From: DASYLJ01 sp964432595
GTDB taxonomy: Bacteria; Desulfobacterota; Binatia; DP-6
Length of the DNA stretch: 64,000 bases
Direction of reading: 5' to 3'
NCBI GenBank assembly: GCA_964432595.1
Contig: CAYSOF010000016.1
Location: 88,110 to 152,109, forward strand
Notes under the pieces: generated by a model
Database searches by the model: none
What the model saw: the letters and a program-made list of their open reading frames with translations, nothing else
Told to the model about the DNA's origin: nothing
In this document: piece after piece, positions 10,012-18,334 of the stretch
Position numbering within the stretch: the stretch's first letter is position 1
Layout: each line of letters starts with the position of its first letter
Program-made: the position numbers and the translations under genes

Positions 10012-10914
10012 ATGACGGTCCTGGGATGGCTCATCGCGCTCGTGCTCGGCTTCGTCGTCTGGCGACTCTGGCTCCGCGTCGGCCAGATGGAGGGGCGCCT
10101 CGCGGAGGTGCGCCAGCTGCGCCGCGAGATGGAGGAACGCACGGACGACCTCGGTCGCGGTCTCGCGGTGACGCGGACGCACCTGGTGCAGGTGATCGGC
10201 GGCGAGCCGCCGGCGGCCGACGTCGTCGCGCAGGGACGGGCGTATCGTGACATCGAGCCGGCGCCGGCGCTCGTCATGTACGAGCAGCATCCGGACCTGT
10301 TCGTGCTCGACGTCCGCACGCCCGCCGAGTTCAACGCCGGCCACATCCCGCGCGCGCATCTGATCCCGCTCGACGAGCTCGAGGACCGGCTGAAGGAGCT
10401 GCCGCGCAAGGACGCGGCGATGCTCGTCACGTGCGCCGCCGGCGGGCGCAGCACGGCGGCGTGTCAGATCCTGGCCGATCAGGGCTTCACGCGTCTCCTG
10501 AACCTCGCCGGTGGGATGCACGCCTGGCCGGGGCCGAAGGACCGCGACGCGTCGATCCCGCCGCCGCCGCCGGCGCCGAAGAACCTGGGCACCAACATCA
10601 ACTTCCGCGGCGGCGCGGTCAGCGGCGACGCCGTCGTCGGCGCCATCCGCGAGTGCTTCGATCCCGAGATCCCGCTGAACGTCTACGACCTCGGGCTCAT
10701 CTACGACATCGACATCGACGAGCAGGCGATCGGCATCAAGATGACGCTCACCTCCGAGGGCTGTCCGTCCGCGCGACAGATCCCCGAGGACGTGAAGCGC
10801 AAGGTCGCGGCGCTCGGTCAACCGAACGTCACGGTCGACGTCGTCTTCGATCCGCCGTGGCATCCCGCGCGCATCAGCGACGACGGCAAGCAGAAGCTCG
10901 GTCTCGCGAGCTGA
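10012..10914 (+). CDS. Membrane-anchored rhodanese-MIP18 (DUF59) fusion protein
   Basis: A 300-residue protein in three parts. An N-terminal hydrophobic helix (LGWLIALVLGFVVWRLWL) is followed by a charged, probably coiled-coil stretch (about 20-60). A rhodanese domain (about 75-180) contains FVLDVRTPAEFNAGHIPRA and the active-site loop CAAGGRS with its catalytic cysteine. A proline-rich linker leads to a MIP18/SufT-like domain (about 200-295) with IRECFDPEIPLNVYDLGLIY and EGCPSARQIP. MIP18 proteins help assemble Fe-S clusters and rhodaneses handle sulfane sulfur, so a membrane-tethered sulfur/Fe-S role is a reasonable inference. This fusion is unusual. infA follows 56 bp downstream. Confidence 0.85.
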   Translation: MTVLGWLIALVLGFVVWRLWLRVGQMEGRLAEVRQLRREMEERTDDLGRGLAVTRTHLVQVIGGEPPAADVVAQGRAYRDIEPAPALVMYEQHPDLFVLDVRTPAEFNAGHIPRAHLIPLDELEDRLKELPRKDAAMLVTCAAGGRSTAACQILADQGFTRLLNLAGGMHAWPGPKDRDASIPPPPPAPKNLGTNINFRGGAVSGDAVVGAIRECFDPEIPLNVYDLGLIYDIDIDEQAIGIKMTLTSEGCPSARQIPEDVKRKVAALGQPNVTVDVVFDPPWHPARISDDGKQKLGLAS

Positions 10915-10970
10915 AATCCGCGCCGCGCGCGGGTTGCCCGTGCGGGAGGCGTGTGTTAGTTCGTCGCGTC

Positions 10971-11189
10971 TTGGCTCGCGACGATCTCATTCAAATCAAG
11001 GGCACCATCGTGGAGGCGCTCGCCGGCGGGAACTACCGCGTCAAGGGCGACAACGGCATGGAGTTCCTCGCCAAGATCGGCGGACGCATGCGGCGCTACC
11101 ACATCCGGGTCATTCCGGGGGATCGGGTGACGATCGCGGTGTCACCGTACGATCCGAGTCATGGATTGATCGTCTTCCGCGGTGGCTGA
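10971..11189 (+). CDS. infA: Translation initiation factor IF-1
   Basis: A 72-residue S1-like OB-fold protein that binds the 30S A site. It has DDLIQIKGTIVEAL, NYRVKGDNGMEFLAKIGGRMRRYHIRVIPGDRVTI and a C-terminal SPYDPSHGLIVFRG, all as in IF-1. The family-consistent start is TTG at 10971 (reading M-A-R-D-D-L). An in-frame GTG at 10953, just after a GGGAGG tract at 10944-10949, would add six residues but sits too close to that tract. There is no obvious Shine-Dalgarno sequence at normal distance from the TTG, so expression control at the start codon is possible. Confidence 0.9.
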   Translation: MARDDLIQIKGTIVEALAGGNYRVKGDNGMEFLAKIGGRMRRYHIRVIPGDRVTIAVSPYDPSHGLIVFRGG

Positions 11190-11343
11190 GCTGCGGCGGG
11201 CGATCGGGGGGCTGCGCGGCGCGTGCTCGCCTGCGGGCTCCTGCGGCGTGCCGTAGCACGCCTCGTCGCCCTCCGGCTGCGCGCGCACCGCTCGCTCCCC
11301 CGCTCACCCGCCTCGCAGGCCTCATGCGAGCATTCACGGCGGC
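11190..11343. other. Intergenic region without recognisable gene
   Basis: This 154-bp stretch lies between infA and the convergent gene ending at 11344. It holds short inverted repeats, for example CTCGCA / TGCGAG separated by 7 nt near 11310, with no T-tract. No coding signal is supported. Confidence 0.4.
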
Positions 11344-12324
11344 CTACGTCAGACGCAGGACGTAGAGCATGCTGCCGCTGTCCTTCTTGGCCAGGTAGCC
11401 GTCGGGGCTCGTGGGGGCGTTCTCGAGGGGGAAGGGGCTCGCGGCCACGACCCTTTCGGTGCGGAAGGGGGCGAAGTGGACGCGGGTGGCGCCGAGGGTT
11501 TCGCAGGCGGCGCCGGTCCATTGGTTCGTCGCTTCGATGATCACGTACGCGAAATCCAGGTCGCGGTAGCGCTCGGCGGTGGCGGCGACCAGCTCGAAGG
11601 CGTCGAGGGTCGGGAGCGCGTCGGATCGGGCGACCATGAAGTGGTGGCCGACACGGCCGGCGGCGTGGGCGGCGGCGAAGTGGGGGAAGCGCGAGAGGGC
11701 CGCGACCGCTGCTTCGTCCTGCGTCGCCAGCAGCGTCATCACCGGGGCGATCCAGGCCATGACCGCGTCCAGGAACGGGTCGTCGGCGCGGAGCGCGGCC
11801 TCCGCGCCGTGGGGCGGCAGGACGTCGTTCAGCGCGCCGCCGATCACACGGCCGTCGTCGTCGAGGATGGCGAGCGACTGGGTGACGGCCGCGTCGTTCG
11901 TCGCGATCGCCGACCGCTCGCTCGTCGGGTCGGTCAGGATCAGCAGGCGGATGAACCAGTAGAGCAGCCGTTCGGTCGTCCACGGGCCGAACGGCTCGCT
12001 CCCGAAGCCGTCGACGTGACGCGCGTCGCGCAGCGCCGCCGGCGGCGCGATCGGGGGCCGCACGTGGCGGCACTGCGGCTCGCGCCGCGCGAACGACGAC
12101 GCCACGACACGCGCCAGCTCGAGTACCGCACCAGACGGGAGCCGGTCCGCGGGGACGGCACGCCGGCACCGGCTCCGATGCGGCAGGGCCGACGGAAGAT
12201 CCGCGAGCGGCAACACGTCGGGCAGCGGCTGGAGGCCGTGCGCGTCGGTGTCCGTCGCGCAGGGATAGGGGCAGTGGGGCAGCGGACGCGGAGTCGGTGT
12301 CGAGCGGGCCTGTGCAGTCGTCAT
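11344..12324 (-). CDS. Hypothetical protein, possible acyltransferase-like C-terminus
   Basis: An open frame of 326 residues. The N-terminal about 45 residues are rich in Pro, His and Arg and may not be translated. The rest looks like a folded protein, with WTTERLLYWFIRLLILTDPT, AILDDDGRVIGGALNDVLPP and, near the end, a YVIIEATNQWTGAACETLGATRVHF strand-helix that resembles the cofactor-binding end of GNAT acetyltransferases. I do not recognise the family with certainty. No signal peptide or membrane helix is clear. It lies between infA (convergent) and the NAD synthetase gene, 41 bp from the end of the latter. Confidence 0.55.
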   Translation of the reverse strand: MTTAQARSTPTPRPLPHCPYPCATDTDAHGLQPLPDVLPLADLPSALPHRSRCRRAVPADRLPSGAVLELARVVASSFARREPQCRHVRPPIAPPAALRDARHVDGFGSEPFGPWTTERLLYWFIRLLILTDPTSERSAIATNDAAVTQSLAILDDDGRVIGGALNDVLPPHGAEAALRADDPFLDAVMAWIAPVMTLLATQDEAAVAALSRFPHFAAAHAAGRVGHHFMVARSDALPTLDAFELVAATAERYRDLDFAYVIIEATNQWTGAACETLGATRVHFAPFRTERVVAASPFPLENAPTSPDGYLAKKDSGSMLYVLRLT

Positions 12325-12365
12325 GCGGTGGGACTACGTGCATCCCCCGCGTGCGGATGCACCGC

Positions 12366-14357
12366 TCAGTCGGCCGGGACGGCTTCGGCGTCGGCCAGCC
12401 AGGCGGCGGCCGATGCGTCGGCCGGCATGCGCCAGTCGCCGCGCGGCGACAGCGATCCACCGGAGCCGACCTTCGGCGCGCCGGGCACGCAGTCGCGCTT
12501 GTACTGGCTCGCGAAGAACCGCCGGACGAAGACGACGAGCCAGCGCCGGATCTCGCCGATGGGGTAGCGGCCGTCGAACGCCGTCAGGGCGAGGCGCGCG
12601 ATCCGCTGCGGCGCGGAGCCGAAGCGGAGCAGCTGGTAGAGGAAGAAGTCGTGCAGCTCGTACGGGCCGACGACGTCCTCGGACTTCTGCACGATCTCCC
12701 CGGTCGCCGAGGGTCGCAGCAGCTCGGGGCTGATCGGGACGTCGAGCACCTCGCGCAGCGCCGCGCCGACCGCCGGCTCGTCGGGAAAGATGCCCGTCGT
12801 CGACCAGCGGATCATTTCCGAGATGAGCGTCTTCGGGATGCCGGCGTTCACGCTGTAGTGCGACATGTGGTCGCCGCCGTACGTCGCGAAGCCGAGCGCC
12901 AGCTCGGAGAGGTCGCCGGTCCCGAGGTCGATGCCGCCCACCTGCGACGCGACGGAGAACAGCATCATCTTGCGCAGCCACGCCTGCACGTTCTCGAACG
13001 TGACGTTCTCGACGGCCGAATCGTGGCCGATGGCCTGGAACATCTGCTCGGACAGCTCGCGGATGCCGATCTCGCGCAGCTCCGCACCGAGGGCGCGCAC
13101 GAGCGCGCAGGCGGCGCGATACGTGCGCTCCGACGTGCCGAGGCCGGGCATGGTCACGCCGACGACGTGCGTCCGCGGCAGACCCAGCAGGTCGACGGCG
13201 TGGATCGCCACGAGCAGCGCCTGCGCCGAATCGCGTCCGCCCGAGACGCCGACGACCACGCGGCGCGCGCGTTCCGGCAGCGCCTCGAGGCGGCGCGCGA
13301 GCGCCGTCGCCGTGATGCTGAAGATCTCGCGACAGCGTTCATCGCGCTTCGCCGGATCGGCCGGCACGAACGGCGTCGGGTCGACCCGGCGCCGCAGCAC
13401 GTGCCAGGTGCCGGCGTCGCGCGCGTCGTGCACGGGAGCGGGCGTCACGCGTCGCAGCGGGCGGCCGTGCTGCGCGGCGTTCTGCGCGAACGTCGTCTGG
13501 CGCATGCGGTCGAGGTCGAGCGCGGCGAGGTCGACGTCGGTGACGACGGCGGTGCCGCCGATCACGTAGCGCGTCGTCTCGGCGACGAGCTCGCCGCGGT
13601 CGGCGACCAGGCCATGGCCGTCCCACGCGAGGTCGGCGCTCGACTCGCCGAAGCCGGCCGCGCTGTACAGCTGCACGGCGAGGTTCTTCGCCGACGACAT
13701 GCGGACCAGATCGCGACGGTACTCGAACTTGCCGACGGTGACGTTCGACGCTGACAGGTTCGCCAGGACGGTCGCGCCGCCGAGCGCGGCGATCGCGCTC
13801 GGCGGTACCGGCGTCCACAGGTCCTCGCAGATCTCGGTGTGGACGACCGCGCCGCCCGGGAGGACGACCAGGACGTCGGTCCCGAACGGCACCGCGTGGC
13901 CGAGCAGCTCGATCGTGTCGGTCCGCGCGGCGGACGCCGCCTGGAACCAGCGCAGCTCGTAGAACTCGCGATAGTTGGGCGGGTGCGCCTTGGGCGTCAC
14001 CGCGACGGGCCGCCCGCCGTACAGCGTGACCGCGCAGTTGTAGAGCGCGCCGTCGACGAGCAGCGGCAGGCCGACCGACACCGCCATGTCCCAGCCGGCC
14101 GTGGCGGCGGCGATGCGCGCCAGCGCCTCGCGGACGCCGCGGAGCAGCGGCTCCTGGAAGAAGAGGTCGCCGCACGTGTACGCCGACAGGCCGAGCTCCG
14201 GGCACACCGCGTACTGCGCCCCGTCGGCGTGGACCCTGGCGAGGACCCGGAGATGGGCGTCCGCGTTGAACGACGGATCGGCCACGCGTACCTCGGGCAC
14301 GCACACGGCCATCCGTGCGAAGCCGTGTCGGCGAACGTCGAGGAACGCGGAATCCAC
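12366..14357 (-). CDS. nadE: Glutamine-dependent NAD+ synthetase (long, mycobacterial type)
   Basis: The last step of NAD synthesis, nicotinate adenine dinucleotide to NAD with glutamine as nitrogen donor. The 663-residue protein joins a CN-hydrolase glutaminase domain (about 1-320) to an ATP-pyrophosphatase synthetase domain (about 350-663). The glutaminase has the Glu of CPELGLSAY, the Lys of TPKAHPPNYREFYE and the Cys of HTEICEDLW. The synthetase P-loop is VVGVSGGRDSAQAL, followed by DLGTGDLSELALGF and SHYSVNAGIPKT. Length and domain order match the M. tuberculosis-type enzyme. GTG at 14357 fits the family N-terminus (DSAFLDVRRHGFARMAV); sequence upstream to 14891 is open but unrelated. 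Confidence 0.93.
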   Translation of the reverse strand: MDSAFLDVRRHGFARMAVCVPEVRVADPSFNADAHLRVLARVHADGAQYAVCPELGLSAYTCGDLFFQEPLLRGVREALARIAAATAGWDMAVSVGLPLLVDGALYNCAVTLYGGRPVAVTPKAHPPNYREFYELRWFQAASAARTDTIELLGHAVPFGTDVLVVLPGGAVVHTEICEDLWTPVPPSAIAALGGATVLANLSASNVTVGKFEYRRDLVRMSSAKNLAVQLYSAAGFGESSADLAWDGHGLVADRGELVAETTRYVIGGTAVVTDVDLAALDLDRMRQTTFAQNAAQHGRPLRRVTPAPVHDARDAGTWHVLRRRVDPTPFVPADPAKRDERCREIFSITATALARRLEALPERARRVVVGVSGGRDSAQALLVAIHAVDLLGLPRTHVVGVTMPGLGTSERTYRAACALVRALGAELREIGIRELSEQMFQAIGHDSAVENVTFENVQAWLRKMMLFSVASQVGGIDLGTGDLSELALGFATYGGDHMSHYSVNAGIPKTLISEMIRWSTTGIFPDEPAVGAALREVLDVPISPELLRPSATGEIVQKSEDVVGPYELHDFFLYQLLRFGSAPQRIARLALTAFDGRYPIGEIRRWLVVFVRRFFASQYKRDCVPGAPKVGSGGSLSPRGDWRMPADASAAAWLADAEAVPAD

Positions 14358-14477
14358 GGGCGGATCATACCGGGGGCCCCCGGCCTTCCCAAGCCGGACG
14401 CGGCCCGGGTCGATGGCCTCGTCGCGCTCCTCCGAATGGCACTCGCCGCGCGGCGAGGAGCGGGCGATCGTGGCCAT

Positions 14478-14882
14478 ATGACGCTCGACGGCCTGAAGAC
14501 CATCAACGTCGTCGTCGCGGCGGGATCGGGGCTCGCGATGGCGCTCCGGCCCGCGGCGACGGCCCGGTTCCTCGGCACGGAGCAGGTCGCGCCGGTGCTG
14601 GCGATCGGCATCGTCACCGCCGCGTACGCCGTGCACGTGCTCGGCTCGATGTTCCGGCGGACGCCGCTGCGCGCCGAGCTGCTGTACTTCGCCGCCTGCG
14701 ACGCGGCCTGGGTGCTCGTGGCGGTCGGCGCGGTCGTTACCGGCGCCGTCACCACGACCCTGGGCATGGTCGCGGCGGTCGTGCTCGCGGCGGCCGTCTG
14801 TCTGTTCGGGTGGCGGTACGCTACCGCGGCGGCTGCGATGCCCACAGCTCGCGTCGCCCGCCCGTCTGCCACGCCTCCGTGA
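14478..14882 (+). CDS. Small multi-spanning membrane protein of unknown function
   Basis: A 134-residue hydrophobic protein with about four membrane segments (near 7-22, 37-58, 68-85 and 88-110) and a charged C-terminal tail. I recognise no named family. It is divergent from nadE (120 bp between starts), and its last 62 bp overlap the 3' end of the glycosyltransferase gene on the other strand. The overlap makes the exact C-terminus less certain, but the hydrophobic pattern and ATG start support a real gene. Confidence 0.6.
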   Translation: MTLDGLKTINVVVAAGSGLAMALRPAATARFLGTEQVAPVLAIGIVTAAYAVHVLGSMFRRTPLRAELLYFAACDAAWVLVAVGAVVTGAVTTTLGMVAAVVLAAAVCLFGWRYATAAAAMPTARVARPSATPP

Positions 14883-16422
14883 CGCCGGCACCGGCGATCG
14901 TCTCGCGGTGCTGCTTGCTGGTGACGACGAGGACGAGCGGGTTCGCCGCGACGATCTTTCGCACCGGCCGCCAGCGGGCGAGATGGATGATCGGCCGGCG
15001 CAGGTAGAACATCAGCGACGGCGCCCGGATGGCGTAGGCGATCACCGGCACCGCGTCGTGCACCGGCACGCGGCGGGTGATCGTCTCGGCGAGTGGCGCG
15101 GCGCTGAGGAGTCGGCTCACGGGCGGTGCGGCGACGGCGTAGAACGTGCACAGGACGACGACGAAGCCCGCGCCGATCAGCATCACCGCATCCGGCAGCC
15201 GGTCGGCGCGGAGCACCCAGGCCACCGCCGCGCCGACGGGCAGCATCACGAACGCGAGCAGGCTCGTGCCCGCGAGCGCGCCGTCCCACTCGCGACGGCC
15301 GAGCACGGCGACGACGAACGGTGCGACCACCAGCACCAGCACGACGATCCACGCGCCGAGGCGGACGCGCCGGCGCTCGCGCTCGTCCGTCGTGAGCGGG
15401 TCGAGCACGCGATCGAGCAGCCGTCCGGTGAGGAGCGCCAGCGGCGGGAAGCACGGCAACACGTACGTACCGAGCTTCGAGGCGCTCGCGCTGAAGAAGA
15501 CGAACACGACCCCTGCCCACACGAGGCACATGCGCACGTCCGGGTCGTGCCGCTCGCGCCCGACCGCGGCGAGCAGCGTCGCGGGCAGCAGCGCGCTCCA
15601 CGGGAAGAACCCGCCGAGCAGGACGGGGACATAGAACCAGAACGGCTCGTGGTGGAGCGTTCGCTCCGTCCCGGAGAAGCGGCCGAGGTGGCCTTCGAGG
15701 TAGAGCTGGCGGAGGTACTCGGCATCGAGGCGCGCGGCGGCCAGGTGCCAGGGCAACACCAGGGCGACCGCCACGAGCACCGCCATCGCCAGCGGGCGCG
15801 GACGCACCCACGTCCAGCGGTGGCGGCCGACCAGGTGGATCGCGCCGACGCCGGCGGTCAGGACGGGCGCGGCGAGGCCCTTCGTCAGCGTGCCGAGCGC
15901 GGCCGTGGTCGCCGCCACAAGCAGCCACGCGGTGCGACCGGTCGCGCCCCAGCGCTCGAGCGCCAGGATGCCGGCGGTGACGAAGAACGTGAACAGCATG
16001 TCGACGTTGGCGAAGCGCCCGAGCACCGCGAACTCGACGCTGGTCACGAGGACGATGCCGGCGAGCGCGGCGGGACGCGGGCCCCAGCGCGGCAGGCTCC
16101 AGGCGACGACGGCCAGCACGGTCGCGAGCGCCGCGAGGGCGGAGACGAGCCGCGCGCCGAGCTCGTTCACCCCGACGATCGCGTACGCCGCGGCCGTCGC
16201 CCAGTAGAAGAAGATCGGCTTCTCCCGGTAGGGTTCGGCGTTGAGGCGCGGTGTCACCCAGCCCGCCCAGTCCGGCGACGCCAGGACTTCGCGGGCGATC
16301 TCCGCGTGCCGCCCCTCGTCCGGGTCCCACAGGGCATACGACCCCAGACGGAGGAAGAGGACGAGCGCGGCGACGCCGAGCGCGAGCGCGGTGGCCGCGA
16401 AACGGGAGCGGGGGAACGCCAT
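14821..16422 (-). CDS. GT39/ArnT-like polyprenyl-phosphate glycosyltransferase
   Basis: A 533-residue membrane enzyme with about ten to twelve helices and the catalytic first-loop motif WDPDEGRHAEIAREVL (Asp-Glu) of the GT39/PMT/ArnT superfamily. Next comes a PYREKPIFFYW segment typical of ArnT-like proteins, and a periplasmic-facing C-terminal soluble part. Such enzymes move a sugar from an undecaprenyl-phosphate donor onto lipid A, lipids or proteins on the outer face of the inner membrane. The acceptor and sugar are unknown here. The ATG at 16422 starts a hydrophobic segment. Its end overlaps the small membrane gene at 14478-14882. Confidence 0.88.
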   Translation of the reverse strand: MAFPRSRFAATALALGVAALVLFLRLGSYALWDPDEGRHAEIAREVLASPDWAGWVTPRLNAEPYREKPIFFYWATAAAYAIVGVNELGARLVSALAALATVLAVVAWSLPRWGPRPAALAGIVLVTSVEFAVLGRFANVDMLFTFFVTAGILALERWGATGRTAWLLVAATTAALGTLTKGLAAPVLTAGVGAIHLVGRHRWTWVRPRPLAMAVLVAVALVLPWHLAAARLDAEYLRQLYLEGHLGRFSGTERTLHHEPFWFYVPVLLGGFFPWSALLPATLLAAVGRERHDPDVRMCLVWAGVVFVFFSASASKLGTYVLPCFPPLALLTGRLLDRVLDPLTTDERERRRVRLGAWIVVLVLVVAPFVVAVLGRREWDGALAGTSLLAFVMLPVGAAVAWVLRADRLPDAVMLIGAGFVVVLCTFYAVAAPPVSRLLSAAPLAETITRRVPVHDAVPVIAYAIRAPSLMFYLRRPIIHLARWRPVRKIVAANPLVLVVTSKQHRETIAGAGVTEAWQTGGRRELWASQPPR

Positions 16423-16506
16423 GCCTGGGTGGGCGCGCAGCAAGCCAGGTTCGCCTCGAAGGGGCAAGCGTTTGCCGTCGTGCGCCCGCTGCTCTACTTG
16501 CACGCG

Positions 16507-17142
16507 ATGCACGTCGTGCTCGGGTCCGCCTCGCCGCGCCGCCGCGAGCTGCTCGGTGCGCTCGGGCTCGTCCTCGAGATCGCGCCGGCGGCGATCGACG
16601 AGGCCACCATCGCCGCGGAGCACCCGCCGGCCGAAGGGACGCTCGCCGTCGCACGCGCGAAGTGCGAGGCGACCGCGCGCGAGGGGGCCGTCGTCCTCGC
16701 GGCGGACACGGTCGTGGTCCTCGACGGGGTGGTCCTCGGCAAGCCTGCGGATGCCGCGGACGCCCGTCGCATGCTGCAGGCGCTGCGCGGCCGCACGCAC
16801 GAAGTGATCACCGCGGTCGTCGTGCGCGCCCCCACGGGCGAGTCGTCGGCGGTGCGGCACAGCGAAGTGACGACGCGCCCGTACACCGACGTCGAGATCG
16901 AGGCCTACGTCGCGAGCGGTGGCGGGCTCGACAAGGCGGGCTCCTACGGCATCCAGGACGAGCCGTTCCGCCCCGTTGCGGCGATCGCCGGCTGCTGGTG
17001 CAACGTGATGGGCCTGCCGCTGTGGACGGCGGCCGCGATGCTGACCGCGGCCGGCGTACACGTGCCGCGCGATCCGGCGCGCGGCTACGCGCGGTGCGCG
17101 GCCTGTCCGCTGCGGTCGGACGCGCCGCTGATGCCGGGATGA
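16507..17142 (+). CDS. maf: Maf family nucleoside triphosphate pyrophosphatase
   Basis: A 211-residue house-cleaning pyrophosphatase acting on non-canonical or dTTP/UTP-type nucleotides. It has the N-terminal signature LGSASPRRRELL, the catalytic AADTVVVLDGVVLGKP and the substrate segment KAGSYGIQ. In the C-terminal part a PVAAIAGCWCNVMGLPL segment is followed by a cysteine-containing tail (YARCAACPLRS) beyond the usual end. The ATG at 16507 fits the family start exactly. It is divergent from the glycosyltransferase, and its 3' end overlaps the small gene ending at 17085 by 58 bp. Confidence 0.9.
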   Translation: MHVVLGSASPRRRELLGALGLVLEIAPAAIDEATIAAEHPPAEGTLAVARAKCEATAREGAVVLAADTVVVLDGVVLGKPADAADARRMLQALRGRTHEVITAVVVRAPTGESSAVRHSEVTTRPYTDVEIEAYVASGGGLDKAGSYGIQDEPFRPVAAIAGCWCNVMGLPLWTAAAMLTAAGVHVPRDPARGYARCAACPLRSDAPLMPG

Positions 17143-17411
17143 ATCGGCACGAACAGCGGGATGGCGTTGGGCTTCTTCTTGAGCCCCGGAATCAGCCATC
17201 GCGCCTCGTGCTTGAGCGCGCGGATGAAGACCGTCACTTCGGGATGCGGGCCGGTCAGACGATAGATGCGGTGCGCGACCACCAGGACGAGGAGCGTGCC
17301 GGCGAAGATCGCGGCCCAGGCGAGCAGCCACCGGCGGTCGGTCCGCGCCACCTCGACGCGGTGCTTCCCGGGGGCGAGAGGCCCCATGCGTTCGGCTACT
17401 CGATGCGCCAT
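17085..17411 (-). CDS. Small single-span membrane protein, hypothetical
   Basis: Reading from the ATG at 17411 gives 108 residues: a short N-terminus, one strong membrane helix (LLAWAAIFAGTLLVLVVAH) and a basic C-terminal half (HPEVTVFIRALKHEARWLI and onward). No family is recognised. It is divergent from the hydrolase at 17462 with 50 bp between starts, and its 3' end overlaps maf. The helix and compact fit between genes support it, but the last part read through maf is uncertain. Confidence 0.5.
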   Translation of the reverse strand: MAHRVAERMGPLAPGKHRVEVARTDRRWLLAWAAIFAGTLLVLVVAHRIYRLTGPHPEVTVFIRALKHEARWLIPGLKKKPNAIPLFVPIHPGISGASDRSGQAAHRA

Positions 17412-17461
17412 GCGTGTGCGACTGATACCGCGCGCTGCCCGAAGGTACCAGACCATTCGAC

Positions 17462-18316
17462 ATGGCATGTGCGATGATCGGTCCACCGGCGCGCTCGGTC
17501 ACGGTCCATGGTGCCGGTCGGATGCGTGTCCTCGTCTGGGGACGCGACGACGATCCGGCCGTCGTGCTCGTCCACGGCAACGGCGGCCACGCCTACTGGT
17601 GGGCGCCGCTCGTGGAGTACCTCGTGCCGGGATGGCGGGTCGTCGCGCCCGACCTGCGTGGCCACGGTCACAGCGCATGGGCGGAGCCGCCCGCCTACCG
17701 CCTCGAGGACTTCGCCGCCGATCTGACACCCGTCCTCGACGCGCTCGCGCCGGGACGCGTGCCGTTGATCGGGCACTCGATGGGCGGCCGGGTGACGCTC
17801 TGGTACGCGGCGCAGCATCCCGAACGCGTACGCGGCCTCGGTATCCTCGACAGCCGTCTCGATGCGATCGACGCGGCGTTCGCCGCCCGCCACCGCGGGC
17901 GTGTCGGCGGCACGCGCGAGGGCCGCGGCCATCCGACGCGCGACGCCGCGATCGCCGCGTTCCGCTTCGTTCCGCCCGAGCCGGACGTCCCGGCGGACGT
18001 CGTCGCCTGTCTCGCCGAGCAGGCGGTGCGCGAGCGCGGGCCGGGCGACTGGACGTATCGCTTCGATCGCGGCGTGCTGTCGCTCGACGGTGACGGCGCG
18101 GGCGATCTCCGGCGGCTGCTCCCGCAGATCGCCTGCCCGACGCTGGTGGGCGCGGGTGCGTCGAGCTGGGTGTTCGACGATCGCCAGCGCGACCGCATCG
18201 TCGCAGCGCTGCCGGACGCCGTGCTCGAGGTCTTTCCGGGCGGTCATCACTTCCTGCTCGTCTGCCCCGAGCGGGTCGGGCCCGTGCTCCGTCGATTTCT
18301 CGACGCGCTGCCCTGA
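17462..18316 (+). CDS. Alpha/beta hydrolase
   Basis: A 284-residue serine hydrolase fold. It shows the oxyanion-hole HGNG (38-41), the nucleophile elbow GHSMGG with Ser106, and a C-terminal GGHHF carrying the catalytic histidine. A lid-like region spans about 130-215. It belongs to the large esterase/epoxide hydrolase/haloperoxidase-like group, so the substrate cannot be assigned. Translation may begin at 17462 or at the in-frame ATG four codons later (MIGPPARS). It is followed 18 bp later by an SDR gene and then purE-purK in the same direction. Confidence 0.82.
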   Translation: MACAMIGPPARSVTVHGAGRMRVLVWGRDDDPAVVLVHGNGGHAYWWAPLVEYLVPGWRVVAPDLRGHGHSAWAEPPAYRLEDFAADLTPVLDALAPGRVPLIGHSMGGRVTLWYAAQHPERVRGLGILDSRLDAIDAAFAARHRGRVGGTREGRGHPTRDAAIAAFRFVPPEPDVPADVVACLAEQAVRERGPGDWTYRFDRGVLSLDGDGAGDLRRLLPQIACPTLVGAGASSWVFDDRQRDRIVAALPDAVLEVFPGGHHFLLVCPERVGPVLRRFLDALP

Positions 18317-18334
18317 ACGCGCTACAGAGCCGGC

